Positions 1 through 9,422 of a stretch of DNA of 64,000 nt are shown in pieces. The DNA is from Myxococcales bacterium. Its GTDB lineage: Bacteria; Myxococcota; Myxococcia; Myxococcales; JAJYLH01. The notes under the pieces were generated by a model. That model worked only from the letters and a program-made list of their open reading frames with translations. It was not told the origin of the DNA and made no database searches. Location of the stretch: assembly GCA_021787845.1 (NCBI GenBank), contig JAJYLH010000003.1, positions 124,001 to 188,000 on the forward strand, given 5' to 3'. The position numbers were made by a program, and so were the translations under genes. Position 1 is the first letter of the stretch, and the number at the start of each line of letters is the position of its first letter.

Positions 1-3000
1 GGTCACCGTCCAGGCGACGAGCGCGCTCGGTCAGGTATCGACCGCGACCGTCGAGGTGACGGTCGACGACGTGCCGCCGACGATCGTGCTCGACCCGCCG
101 CCGCTCGGCGGAGAGGAGGGCGCCGCCGTCGGCCTCGGAGCGCAGGTGACCGACCCGTCGCCCAAGGCGACCGCTGCCGGGTTCCAGTACCGCTGGGATT
201 TCGGAGACGGCTCGGCGGTGAAATCGGGGACCCAGCTCGACCACGTGACGCACATCTACCCCGACAACGGCAGCTATACGGTGACCCTGACGGTCACCGA
301 CGACCTGGGAACGGCGGTGACGGCGGCCGAGACGGTGAGCATCGCCAACGTCGCGCCCGTGGTGCTGGTCGATGGGCCGCTCGCGGGCAACATCGGTGAT
401 GTCCTTTCGTTTCAGGCCGTGGTCACCGATTCGTCGCCGGTCGACACCGCTGCCGGCTTCCAAGTCGACTGGGATTTCGGCGATGGCTCACCCCAAGAGA
501 GCGGTCTTGGTAAGCTCGCGGCCCATCACGCTTTCGGCAAGCCTGGAAGCTACACGGTGACGGTGACAGCCACCGACAAGGATGGCGGGAGCGGGAGTGC
601 CGACCTCCTGGTGGTGGTCGGGGACGTCGCGCCGGTCGTCTCGCTGGGGCCCGACGTCGACACCACACGCAACGCCACGGTGACCTACCAGCCGCAGGTG
701 GTCTACGCCGGCGGGGTCGACACGCTGGGGTGGGCCTGGGACTTTGGCGACGGGGCGACCTCCACCGATCCGGCGCCGACGCACGCTTATTCCGCTCTGG
801 GCGCGTACACCGTTCGGGTCACGGCAACGGACCCGAGTGGTGAGAGCGGTTCTGCTACCCAGGCGGTCCACGTGAAGGACATTCCGCCGACCGCGACCAA
901 CGTGGCCATCGATCCGGCGGATCCCGGATCGAACGACACCCTGTCCGTCGCGTACGACTACCAGGACGCCGACGGCGACCCGGAGGGCGGCACCGCTCTC
1001 GCTTGGACGGTGGACGGTGACATCATCGCCCCGCTGGCGGGCCTGAGGCAGATCGATCCCAGCCGCACCGAGCACGGGCAACAATGGCTGGTGACGGTGA
1101 CGCCGAACGACGGAATCGAACCGGGCGCGCCGGCGTCGTCCGACCCGGTGATCGTCGGCGACCAGCCGCCGGTGGCGTCCGACCTCGCGTTCGACGTGGT
1201 TCCGACGCGCGCGACGCCGTCGTTGACCCTCCGGTGGTCGTTCACCGACCCGGACGGCGACCGGGAGGAGCACACCCGCGTCACCTGGACCCGGAACGGC
1301 ACCTCGATGCCGCAGCTCGACGGGCTCGCGACGATTCCGGGACCGTTCAAGAAGGGCGATGTGTGGGAGGCCACGGTGACGCCGAACGACGGTTTCGAGC
1401 TCGGCGCCCCGGTCTCGACGAACACCACCGTGGCGGATTCGGCGCCGGTGTTCGATGTGCTCGACGACGTCGCCGTGCCCGCCCAGGGCGCGCTGACGCC
1501 GGTGACCCTCCACGTCCAGGCGAGCGACCCGGACGGGGACCCGGTCACCGTCACCTGTGCCGATCAGGGAAAGCCCATCGGCCTCTCGGGACCGGTCTCG
1601 TTTCCCGTCGGCACCTCCGCCGTCGCGTGTACGGCGAGCGACGGAACGCTGAAGACCATCGGCCAACTCAAGGTCGCGGTCGGCGACGTGCCGCCGGTGG
1701 TGGACGTCGGCGGCGACCGCACCGCCGACCCCGGGCGTGTCACGCTCGTCGCGAAGGGGAAGGACACCCTCGGACGGGCGCTGACCTACGCGTGGTCGCT
1801 CGTGTCGTCGCCCGAGCCCGTGATGCTCGAGGGCGCGGACCAGACGCAGATGACCGCCTTCGTGCGCAAAGCCGGGCCCTACGTTTTCGAGGCTCGGGCT
1901 TCGAACGGAGTGGCGGAAGGCTCGGACCGGGTCACCGTCACGGTGCGCAACCTCCCGCCGTTCGCGGACGCTGGGCCGTCGCCGCAGGAGGGCACGGTCG
2001 GCGCGCCGCTCAAGCTTTCCGGCGCCGCAAGCGCCGATCCGAACGGCGATGCGCTCACCTTTTCGTGGGCCGTGGTCGCGGGGAAGAGTCCGCAAGCGGT
2101 CCTGTCCGAGGGGAGCGGTCCCGCTAGCATCATCGTCACCCCGAAATCCGCGGGCGAGTCCGTGGTGCGGCTGACCGTCAGCGATGGGAAGCTCTCGTCG
2201 ACGGCGGACGTGGTCATCGACGTCGCGCCGGCGACGGCGGGAGGCCATCCGCCGATTGCCCACGCCGGGCCCGACCAGACCGCCATCACCGGCGAGACGG
2301 TGACGCTCGACGGCAGCGCAAGCTGGGATCCGGACGGCGATGCGCTGGCGTACGCCTGGAGCGAAGTCGAGGGGCCGACGCTGCTGATCTCGAACCCGCG
2401 GACGGCGCAGCCGACCTTCGTCGCGCAAACGGAAGGAAAGTACGTGTTCGAGCTGGCGGTGAGCGATACCGACGGCTTTGTCGCCCGGGATCGCACGACC
2501 GTCGCCGTCGTCGACGCGGGAACCAATCACCGCCCCATCGCCGCGATCGCGAACGCTGAGCAGAAGGTCGGCGTCGACGTCGAGGTCACCCTGGACGGCA
2601 CGCCCAGCAGCGACCCGGACGGCGACACGCTCACCTATCGCTGGTCGCAAGTCTCCGGGCCGCAGGTGTCCCTCGTCGGAGCCGACCGGGCCGAGGCGAC
2701 GTTCGTCACCACCGTCGGTGCCAAGCTCGAGCTCGCACTGGTCGTCAACGATGGGCAGTTGGACAGCCGCCCAGCGACAGCGGTGGTGGAGGTCACGGAG
2801 AGCGACCGGTCCCAGCCGGTGGCCGACGCGGGAGCGGACCAGAGCGGCTACGTCGGCGACCTGGTGGTGCTGGATGGCACGAAGTCGAGCGATCCGCTGC
2901 ACGAGAAGCTGGTGTACGCGTGGAGCGAGCTGTCGGGCCCGGTGATCGTGCTGTCCGGCGCAGGGCGGTCGCAGGCGTCGTTCACGCCTACCGTGAAGGG

Positions 3001-3190
3001 GACGTATACGCTCCAGCTCGTCGTCGGGGCGGGAACCCGCATCAGCCCGCCGGACAGCGTCGTCGTTCACGTCCACGCGCTGCCGGATGTTCGGGGCGGC
3101 TGCGGCTGCGGCCCGGACGCGACCTTCGGCGGGCTGCCGCTACTAGGGTTGCTGCTTCTCTTCCGGCGGCGCCGACGGACGATGCCGTGA
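1..3190 (+). CDS. PKD-repeat surface protein with MYXO-CTERM-like anchor (5' truncated)
   Basis: The frame is open to the left edge, so the true start lies outside the window. The visible 1060 or so residues are tandem Ig-like modules. At least three are canonical PKD domains with WDFGDGS/WDFGDGA motifs; later ones carry PKD-like DPDGD and YAWS signatures. The protein ends with GGCGCGP, a hydrophobic stretch (GLPLLGLLLLF) and RRRRR. That is the layout of a MYXO-CTERM sorting tail, thought to be processed by a myxosortase, so a cell-surface location is inferred. No catalytic domain is visible in this part; adhesion or a spacer role is likely. Its TGA stop overlaps the GTG start of the next gene in the tetranucleotide GTGA. 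Confidence 0.9.
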   Translation, partial: VTVQATSALGQVSTATVEVTVDDVPPTIVLDPPPLGGEEGAAVGLGAQVTDPSPKATAAGFQYRWDFGDGSAVKSGTQLDHVTHIYPDNGSYTVTLTVTDDLGTAVTAAETVSIANVAPVVLVDGPLAGNIGDVLSFQAVVTDSSPVDTAAGFQVDWDFGDGSPQESGLGKLAAHHAFGKPGSYTVTVTATDKDGGSGSADLLVVVGDVAPVVSLGPDVDTTRNATVTYQPQVVYAGGVDTLGWAWDFGDGATSTDPAPTHAYSALGAYTVRVTATDPSGESGSATQAVHVKDIPPTATNVAIDPADPGSNDTLSVAYDYQDADGDPEGGTALAWTVDGDIIAPLAGLRQIDPSRTEHGQQWLVTVTPNDGIEPGAPASSDPVIVGDQPPVASDLAFDVVPTRATPSLTLRWSFTDPDGDREEHTRVTWTRNGTSMPQLDGLATIPGPFKKGDVWEATVTPNDGFELGAPVSTNTTVADSAPVFDVLDDVAVPAQGALTPVTLHVQASDPDGDPVTVTCADQGKPIGLSGPVSFPVGTSAVACTASDGTLKTIGQLKVAVGDVPPVVDVGGDRTADPGRVTLVAKGKDTLGRALTYAWSLVSSPEPVMLEGADQTQMTAFVRKAGPYVFEARASNGVAEGSDRVTVTVRNLPPFADAGPSPQEGTVGAPLKLSGAASADPNGDALTFSWAVVAGKSPQAVLSEGSGPASIIVTPKSAGESVVRLTVSDGKLSSTADVVIDVAPATAGGHPPIAHAGPDQTAITGETVTLDGSASWDPDGDALAYAWSEVEGPTLLISNPRTAQPTFVAQTEGKYVFELAVSDTDGFVARDRTTVAVVDAGTNHRPIAAIANAEQKVGVDVEVTLDGTPSSDPDGDTLTYRWSQVSGPQVSLVGADRAEATFVTTVGAKLELALVVNDGQLDSRPATAVVEVTESDRSQPVADAGADQSGYVGDLVVLDGTKSSDPLHEKLVYAWSELSGPVIVLSGAGRSQASFTPTVKGTYTLQLVVGAGTRISPPDSVVVHVHALPDVRGGCGCGPDATFGGLPLLGLLLLFRRRRRTMP

Positions 3191-3834
3191 GCGAGCGCAT
3201 CCCGCTGTTCCTGGTCGAGGACCAGACGGCGACCTTGAAGGCTCTCGTCAAGCTGCTGGGCTCCTACCCAGCGTTCGAGGTCGTCGGCACCGCGATGACC
3301 GGTGAAGCGGCGCGGCACGCGCTGCCCCTGAGCGGGGCACGGGTCGCGCTGGTGGACATCGAGCTACCGGGCATCGACGGGATCGAGCTCGTGGCGCTCC
3401 TCAAGAGCGCTCACGTCCAGTGCGAGCTCCTGATGCTCACCTCGTTCGCCGACCCGCAGAAGCTGTTCGAGGCGATGCGGCGCGGGGCGTCCGGCTACCT
3501 CGTCAAGGGCGTCGCTGCCGACAAGCTGGCGCGGGCCATCGAGGAGGTCGACGGCGGCGGTACCATCATCGAGCCCAGGCTGGCGAAGCATTTCTGGCAG
3601 TACTTCAAGGGCGTGGAAGAGCCGCGGCGCAACGAGACGCCGCTCGACGCGGAGGAGCTGGATCTCTTGACCCTGGTCGCGAAGGGCCTCTCCAACGCGG
3701 AAACCGCCGGAGTTCTGGGGCTCGGCAAACGCAACGTCCGCACGCGGCTGGGGAAGATCTACGACAAGCTCGGAGCCCGGTCGCATGTGGACGCGGTGGT
3801 GGTCGCGCTCAAGCGAGGGCTCATCGAGATCTGA
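3187..3834 (+). CDS. LuxR/NarL-type response regulator
   Basis: This 215-residue protein has an N-terminal receiver domain (acidic pocket E11/D12, phosphoacceptor D57 in VALVDIELPG, LTS and YLVKG switch motifs) and a C-terminal LuxR-type helix-turn-helix (about residues 145-210). It should bind DNA after phosphorylation by a histidine kinase, but no kinase gene is adjacent. The GTG start at 3187 overlaps the stop of the PKD protein gene (GTGA), so the two are probably translationally coupled and co-expressed; regulating its surface-protein partner is possible but unproven. Its last 14 bp overlap the 3' end of the convergent radical SAM gene. Confidence 0.9.
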   Translation: MSERIPLFLVEDQTATLKALVKLLGSYPAFEVVGTAMTGEAARHALPLSGARVALVDIELPGIDGIELVALLKSAHVQCELLMLTSFADPQKLFEAMRRGASGYLVKGVAADKLARAIEEVDGGGTIIEPRLAKHFWQYFKGVEEPRRNETPLDAEELDLLTLVAKGLSNAETAGVLGLGKRNVRTRLGKIYDKLGARSHVDAVVVALKRGLIEI

Positions 3835-5461
3835 CGGCGACGCGGTCGGGCCCGGCGGACGCCACCGACTCCGCGCCGAGCACGCCCCGGAGGATTCGTT
3901 CGAGGGCGTTGCGCGCTCGCGGGTCGCCGGCGCCGTCGAACCACGAATCGCCCGTCAGGCGACCACGGCCGCGGCTGAGCCGGACGATGGCGCCCTCGTC
4001 TCGCGGCCCGGCGAGCCGGACGATGGCCCCCAGCGGGTCGAACGCCGCGGAGGCGCCGCGCACGACCCAGCCCGCACGCGGTCCCGCGATCATCAGGCTT
4101 CGCAAGCTGTCCTGCACCGCTTCTGGCACGGGGCTCAGCGGACCGCTCACCTTGCGGCGCCCCTGGATGCGCTCCCGCGTCGGCTCCGCCCGGACCCTTC
4201 CGCCCACGGCATCCGCCGCCTGCGCGAAGATCGCCGCGGTCAGCTCCGCCACGCCCTTCCCGTCGACCCCGGAGAACGCGACGAGCTGGAGCACGAACTC
4301 GTCGTGCTCTCCGTCACCGCCGCCCTCCCCTGCCGCAGGCAGGAGCAGGGTTTCCACGAACCCGCGCTCGGTCTCGTGCCGGAGCCGAATCCACCGGTCG
4401 GGCTCGCTCTCGTCGAGGCGCGCGAGCTTCCATCCCGGCGCTGTCCACTGGCGGAGCCGCAGGGCGGCGGGGCTCATCTGGTGCACGAAGGTGCGCTGGC
4501 CCGGGTCGAGCGCGCGCAGCTCGTCGCGGCTCACCGGCCGGAAGATGTCGGTCCCCTTGCGCCGCGCGTAGAGCTCGAAGAACCCGTCGCAGCGGCGCTC
4601 GAAGACGCATTCGCGGCAGCTTGCGAGCTTCACCTTGTCGCGCTTCTTGACGAAGTACTTGTCCCACGCCTCCGAGATGCGCCCTTCGCTCTCCGCCGAG
4701 ACGGTCAAGGTCTCCGCGCCGCCGTGGTGGATGAAGGGTGCCCATTCCGGCGCCTGGCAGTACGGGAGGTTGCCGACGCTCACGTCGAGGTCCGGCGCCG
4801 CTTCCGCCAGGCGTGTGAACATCCGCCGGACCACCCGGCCGAGGTCGTCGTACGCGGGAAGGATTCCGGCGAGGTAGTCCTCCGTCCGCTCGCCGGCGTC
4901 GAGCGGCCGCACCATGTCCAGGTGGACCTGCCGAATCGGGAAGCGGGTGACGAAGTCCGGCAGCTTCAGGAGCGACCGGTAGTTCTGCTCGACCACGCAC
5001 ATGTTGCAGGTGATGCGCTGGTCTCGAGCGGCGAGGTACTCGAGCCCCCGGACGATCTTCCGGAACGCGCCGGGCTTCTGCGTGGTCTGGTCGTGGGTCG
5101 CCTCGTCCCAGCCCTGAAGGCTGACGCGCCAGACGAAATCGCGGCTGACGGCGAGCACCCGGTCGAGGAAGTCCTTCTGTTGGAAGCGCGAGCCGTTGGT
5201 GAAGATTTCGATCTCGGTGAAGCCGAGCGCGACCGCGTGACGGAGGACCGGGAAGAAGGTCACGTGAATCGTGGGCTCGCCGCCCATGATGGTGGCCTTG
5301 GTGATGCCCTGCGCCCGGGCGCGGGTGAGGCTTTCCTCGATCTCCGGCTCGGGCGTGGGGCGGGTGCGCTTGAGCTGGGTCATCTGCCCGCTGACGCAGA
5401 ACACGCAGCGGTTGTTGCAGACGTGGCTGAGCTGGATTTCAAAGCGCTGGTTGGGCTCCAT
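3821..5461 (-). CDS. Radical SAM protein with second Cys cluster, function unknown
   Basis: The protein has 546 residues. The radical SAM core is clear: C15-x3-C19-x2-C22 (CNNRCVFC) for the SAM-binding 4Fe-4S cluster, followed by GGEP at 60-63 for SAM binding. A second Cys-rich segment (CRECVFERRC) follows the core, reminiscent of the auxiliary-cluster region of SPASM/twitch enzymes that modify peptides or sugars. The last 200 or so residues match nothing I recognise. No obvious precursor peptide lies beside it. A good promoter (5594-5623) precedes it, giving a leader of about 125 nt. The family is certain; the substrate is unknown. Confidence 0.85.
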   Translation of the reverse strand: MEPNQRFEIQLSHVCNNRCVFCVSGQMTQLKRTRPTPEPEIEESLTRARAQGITKATIMGGEPTIHVTFFPVLRHAVALGFTEIEIFTNGSRFQQKDFLDRVLAVSRDFVWRVSLQGWDEATHDQTTQKPGAFRKIVRGLEYLAARDQRITCNMCVVEQNYRSLLKLPDFVTRFPIRQVHLDMVRPLDAGERTEDYLAGILPAYDDLGRVVRRMFTRLAEAAPDLDVSVGNLPYCQAPEWAPFIHHGGAETLTVSAESEGRISEAWDKYFVKKRDKVKLASCRECVFERRCDGFFELYARRKGTDIFRPVSRDELRALDPGQRTFVHQMSPAALRLRQWTAPGWKLARLDESEPDRWIRLRHETERGFVETLLLPAAGEGGGDGEHDEFVLQLVAFSGVDGKGVAELTAAIFAQAADAVGGRVRAEPTRERIQGRRKVSGPLSPVPEAVQDSLRSLMIAGPRAGWVVRGASAAFDPLGAIVRLAGPRDEGAIVRLSRGRGRLTGDSWFDGAGDPRARNALERILRGVLGAESVASAGPDRVAVRSR

Positions 5462-5593
5462 CGGCCACCCGGATCGTGCCGGCCCTCATTTTTCAGGGTT
5501 TTGGGAAACCGGGTCAAGTCCGTCCGGGTCAGGGGATTCGACCCTCGCCGCCGAGCAGCGACGCCTTCGGCCGCTCGATCGTGCCCGCGCCGA

Positions 5594-5623
5594 ACGCTAG
5601 CGGTTGGCGCTCGGGATCGTCAA
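5594..5623 (-). promoter_or_regulatory. Sigma-70-type promoter of radical SAM gene
   Basis: Read on the minus strand: -35 TTGACG (5623-5618), an 18-bp spacer, -10 TAGCGT (5599-5594). It lies in the 249-bp gap between the radical SAM gene and the beta-propeller lipoprotein gene. Predicted start of transcription is near 5587. Confidence 0.5.
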
Positions 5624-5710
5624 CGCCCCCCCGCCGCGCCAGCCGACGGCTGCTGCGAACGCCCACCCCTTCGCTTTGCCGCCGCTAGCCCGCGAGCACG
5701 GCCGTCATCG

Positions 5711-8605
5711 TCACGGCGTCAGCGCCACCGACTCGATGCCGTAGATGCCGCCCGAAACGTACAGGCGACCGGCGTCGACCGCGAGCCCCTGCACCCAGCC
5801 GTTGGTGCGGACGAACTGCCGGAAGGCCGGATGGTCGGCGTCAGCGAGCGAGTAGTCCACGAGCCCCTCGGTCGGGCCGAAGTACGGCATATCGACGCCG
5901 TTGCCCACCGCGGCCCCGCCGCTCGCTCCGCTGGGAGCAGCACCGCCGCCGTTCGCCATCGCGCCGCCGGCAACGCCGAACTCCCACGGCATCCCGTAGA
6001 AGCCCGTGCCGAGGAACAGGTGCCCTCCTGCCAAGGCGCGGGCCTGCAGGTAGACGTCGACCGGAATCCGCGACACCTCGTGGAGCGGCTGGCTCGCGCT
6101 CGACTCGTACACGCGCAGGCTCGCAGTGGGGCTCTGGCCGGAGGGCACGTCCCACCACCAGGTCTCGGTGGTCGCGTAGAGCCGGTGCCCGTCGGCCAGA
6201 ATCTGGCCCAGCCCCTGGTCGAGCAGGAGGTACTTGCGCAGGTGGGCGAAGCCGCCGCTGACAACGAGCTCGGCGAGCGCGTGCTGGACGTGGTCGTCCG
6301 CGGTCCACCGATAGTCGCGGGTGTAGAGCGTGGTGCCGTTGTCGGCAGTCCCGACCAGCGTCCCCGGGATGTTCAGCTTCGCCGCGAGCCGGGGCGCCGT
6401 CGGGTTCGACAGGTCGATGCGGTCGGCGTAGTAGCGCGCCACCGGATTCTGCGCGCTCGGGTTCTCGACTTCTTCGTCGGTCGTCCAGAGCTCGCCGTCC
6501 TGCACGATGAGGTCGCCGGCCATCTCGCCTGGCAGCTCCAGCCGCGCCACGGAGCCGTGCACGAGGTCGGCGACGATCAGCACCGACAGAGACTCCCACT
6601 GGTTCTGCGAGATCTGCCGGCTGCCCCAAGCCGGCAGCACCACGACACCGCTTCCGGCCAGCACCGCGTCGGGCGCGTAGGCCCAGAGGTAGTCCGTCCC
6701 GTTGGTCGGCCCATCGGGGATGGCGAGAGGGCTGCCGATAAGCTTGGGCGCTGCCGGGTTCGACAGGTCGACGCGCGCGGCGAAGAGCTGCGCGGTCTGG
6801 GTGCCCGACGACGGGTCGGGGTTGCCGAGCACCAGGGCATCGCTCCCGTCCACCAGGAGCTTGGTTCCCTGGAACGGCAGCGTGAGCTTTCCAATCACGC
6901 TGTCGTCGGGCTTGTCGAGCGTCGCCACCCGCAGCTCGGTCGTGGTCGTGTCCCACCACCAGCCGGAGGTGGATAGCGTCACCGCATGGTTGCCGATGAT
7001 CGCAAAATCGCTGACATCGCGGGCGAGCTCGACCTTCGCCGTCACCGTGGGATGGTCGAGATCGGTCGCATCCACCGTCTGCAGCACGCGGTCGGAGAGC
7101 GAGAAGATGCGATTGGCGTCGGGGACCGTGCGCATGACCTCGCCATCCTGCTGGACGACACCCCTGGCGGCCAGCGTCTGCTGGTCGAACGAGAGAATCT
7201 GGAAGCCGTTGACGTAGGTCTGATCGGGGCTCGCCACGTCGCCCAGATAGCCGCTGAACGGCACCAGCATCAGACCCTGGTCGGGCAGCACCTGCAGGGC
7301 CTTGTCGTCCCAGTTGGCGTTGGACCAGGTCGTGCCGACGCCGACCTTCACCCGGCTGAGAAGCTTGACGTTCTGCGGGTCGGTCACGTCGAAGAGCGAC
7401 GCTGCGACATTGCTCCAGCGCTGGTCGGTGCCGAGGGTCAAGAGCCGGTTCCCCTCCGGCGCGATCTGCTGGATGAGCCCGGGCACTTGGACCGACTGCG
7501 TCAGCACCGGGTTCGCCGGGTCGCGCAGGTCCACCACGTCCAACGGATCGACGCTCACCTGCGTCACGAGATAGCAGCGGTCGCCGTCGAACCGGGTCGC
7601 CGACAGCTCGCCGGAGCTCGGTAACGACAGCGTCGAGAGCAGCGAAATCTGCGGCGAGAGCTGAAAGACGCTGAGCGTCTGCGCGCCGTCCGAGCCCCAC
7701 GAGCCGGTGTGGGTCACGATGCGGAAGGTGCCGTCGTACTCGTCGAGCTGGTAGCGCTGTTCGACGTAACCGGGGACGTTGATCGTGCCCGTCGTGGCGA
7801 GCGCGCCGTGCGGGTCGCTGATGTCCACCACGGTCACCGTCGTGGTCGGGTTCTGCCAGTCCTGGCCCGGCGAGGCGACGTAGAGCGTCGTCGGCGAGAC
7901 GTGGATGACGTTCGAGGAGCCCGGGAACGAGAGTTGTTGGGCCAGGAGCGGTGCCGCTGGGTTCGACAGGTCGATGGAGCTGACCTCGAGGGAGTCGGTG
8001 GTGTCGGTCGACCCGGGGTTCGTGTACCAGGCCCAGCGGTTCGCGACCACGTAGAGCACGTCGCCGACGATGCGCGTGTCGCTGATGGCGCCGTCCAGGT
8101 CGATGCCGCCGACGACGACCGGCGCGTTCGGATCCTTCACGTCGACGATACGCACTTCGCTCCCGTGGAACGGCTGCGCTCCTGAGTCCTGGGCCTGCCA
8201 ATAGGTGAAGTAGTCGCTGACGATGACGTAGGCGTACCCGTCACGCACGTACATCTCGATGGGGTAGCCGTAGACGTGGCTCGTGCCCTGCTTGATCGGA
8301 TGGTCCGGATCGGTCACGTCGACCATCTGCAGGCCGCGATACTGGTTCAGGATGTAGAGCTCGTTGCCGACGAGCTTGTAGACGTCGCCCTCCTCGACCG
8401 TCCGCGTCTGGCTCGAGGTGCCGGGCGCGTTTGCCGCTCCGTCCGCCGCGCTGGCGTTCTTGCTTCCGTTCGACCCGCTCTGCGCCGCGCTCGTGAACTG
8501 GTCCTGCCCGGTCACCGGGGGGCTCTTGCTGCCCGGCTGCTGCGACGAAGGCGCCGCGCACGACACCGCGAGGAGTACGACAGCGATGAAGCTCAGCTTG
8601 CGCAT
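5711..8605 (-). CDS. Beta-propeller lipoprotein
   Basis: The protein has 964 residues and starts at MRKLSFIAVVLLAVSC, with a lipobox Cys at residue 16, so it is probably an exported, membrane-anchored lipoprotein. A low-complexity Ser/Ala/Asn linker is followed by EEGDVYKLVGNELYILN and many repeats with VDVTDP, DLSNPAAP and VDLRDPANP signatures. This is typical of the bacterial beta-propeller domain family (PF09826-like) and LVIVD-type repeats. No enzymatic residues are evident; a binding or scaffold role at the envelope is inferred. A longer open frame exists upstream, but ATG 8605 has a Shine-Dalgarno (GAAAGGG) and a signal peptide directly after it. It is the third gene of a lipoprotein operon, 37 bp behind the previous gene. 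Confidence 0.88.
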   Translation of the reverse strand: MRKLSFIAVVLLAVSCAAPSSQQPGSKSPPVTGQDQFTSAAQSGSNGSKNASAADGAANAPGTSSQTRTVEEGDVYKLVGNELYILNQYRGLQMVDVTDPDHPIKQGTSHVYGYPIEMYVRDGYAYVIVSDYFTYWQAQDSGAQPFHGSEVRIVDVKDPNAPVVVGGIDLDGAISDTRIVGDVLYVVANRWAWYTNPGSTDTTDSLEVSSIDLSNPAAPLLAQQLSFPGSSNVIHVSPTTLYVASPGQDWQNPTTTVTVVDISDPHGALATTGTINVPGYVEQRYQLDEYDGTFRIVTHTGSWGSDGAQTLSVFQLSPQISLLSTLSLPSSGELSATRFDGDRCYLVTQVSVDPLDVVDLRDPANPVLTQSVQVPGLIQQIAPEGNRLLTLGTDQRWSNVAASLFDVTDPQNVKLLSRVKVGVGTTWSNANWDDKALQVLPDQGLMLVPFSGYLGDVASPDQTYVNGFQILSFDQQTLAARGVVQQDGEVMRTVPDANRIFSLSDRVLQTVDATDLDHPTVTAKVELARDVSDFAIIGNHAVTLSTSGWWWDTTTTELRVATLDKPDDSVIGKLTLPFQGTKLLVDGSDALVLGNPDPSSGTQTAQLFAARVDLSNPAAPKLIGSPLAIPDGPTNGTDYLWAYAPDAVLAGSGVVVLPAWGSRQISQNQWESLSVLIVADLVHGSVARLELPGEMAGDLIVQDGELWTTDEEVENPSAQNPVARYYADRIDLSNPTAPRLAAKLNIPGTLVGTADNGTTLYTRDYRWTADDHVQHALAELVVSGGFAHLRKYLLLDQGLGQILADGHRLYATTETWWWDVPSGQSPTASLRVYESSASQPLHEVSRIPVDVYLQARALAGGHLFLGTGFYGMPWEFGVAGGAMANGGGAAPSGASGGAAVGNGVDMPYFGPTEGLVDYSLADADHPAFRQFVRTNGWVQGLAVDAGRLYVSGGIYGIESVALTP

Positions 8606-8642
8606 GGGATGCCCTTTCTCTGGCCCGTCAGCGCCCGGGCCG

Positions 8643-9392
8643 TCAGGGAACGATGACCGAGTAGACCTGGCTCGTGGCGCCGGTCGAAGGATCCTCGACG
8701 ATGATGACGATGGTGTCCCCGTTGCCGGCACCGAGGAAGACGTCGATGGCTCCGCTCGCCGGAATCGGCACCGTCTTGACCTCGCCGGTATAGACGTTGC
8801 CCACCTGGGCGAAGCCGACGGGAAGGCCCGTCGCCGTCACTTCGGTTTGTCCCTGCCCGTCGGGAGCGCTCGCGCTGGGCATGGACGCCTTGAGGCTCGG
8901 AGGATTCTGCGGCGTTCCGCCCGCCGTGCCTCCGTCCCCGTTCGTGGCCGTGTTCTGCCCCCCCCCGTAGCAGTCGCTACACGGCGGCACGACGACGGGG
9001 ATCGGGTCGCTTTCGGGACCGCTCGCGCTCGTCTCGAAGGAGATTTCGAGCCGCTCTCCCACGGTCGCGGCGATCGTCGCGGCGAAGGTGCCGCGGGAGC
9101 TGCTGTTGGCGACGGTCTGTTCGCCGGCGCCCGCCTGCCGGATGATGACGATTCCCTTCGCCGTCACGGCTCCCTTCAGACCGATGACACCCACGACGTC
9201 GCTCGACTCGCTGTCGGTGAGCGGGCTCGCCGAGGAAACGACGATTTGGCTCCCGTCGGGCCCGGGGGTCGCGGACGTTCGCCCAGCGGCACTGGTCTTG
9301 TCCGGCGAGGGCATCGGGTCGGCGATGCAGCCACCGAGGATGGCGACGGCGCTCAAGAGCACCAGCGGCGATGTCGATAGGCGGTAGCGCAT
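8643..9392 (-). CDS. Lipoprotein of unknown function
   Basis: The protein has 249 residues with a clean lipoprotein signal (hydrophobic core, then LGGC, Cys 22). The mature part is Ser/Thr/Gly-rich with two Ig/beta-sandwich-like stretches, one on each side of a linker carrying CSDC. I recognise no family. The start is supported by a strong GGAGGAG site just upstream. It sits 30 bp after the Cys-rich lipoprotein gene and 37 bp before the beta-propeller gene, so it is the middle gene of the inferred sigma-54 operon. Confidence 0.8.
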   Translation of the reverse strand: MRYRLSTSPLVLLSAVAILGGCIADPMPSPDKTSAAGRTSATPGPDGSQIVVSSASPLTDSESSDVVGVIGLKGAVTAKGIVIIRQAGAGEQTVANSSSRGTFAATIAATVGERLEISFETSASGPESDPIPVVVPPCSDCYGGGQNTATNGDGGTAGGTPQNPPSLKASMPSASAPDGQGQTEVTATGLPVGFAQVGNVYTGEVKTVPIPASGAIDVFLGAGNGDTIVIIVEDPSTGATSQVYSVIVP

Positions 9393-9422
9393 GGCTCCTC
9401 CTGCTCCGCTCCTAACCCGCGC

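Noticed and set aside
488-3076. Minus-strand open frame of 862 codons opposite the PKD protein
   Set aside because: Arg/His/Gly-rich composition with no recognisable motif; the plus strand encodes clear PKD repeats.
4123-4140. Sigma-54-like TGGCACG element
   Set aside because: It lies inside the radical SAM coding region with a poor -12 box and no gene start nearby.
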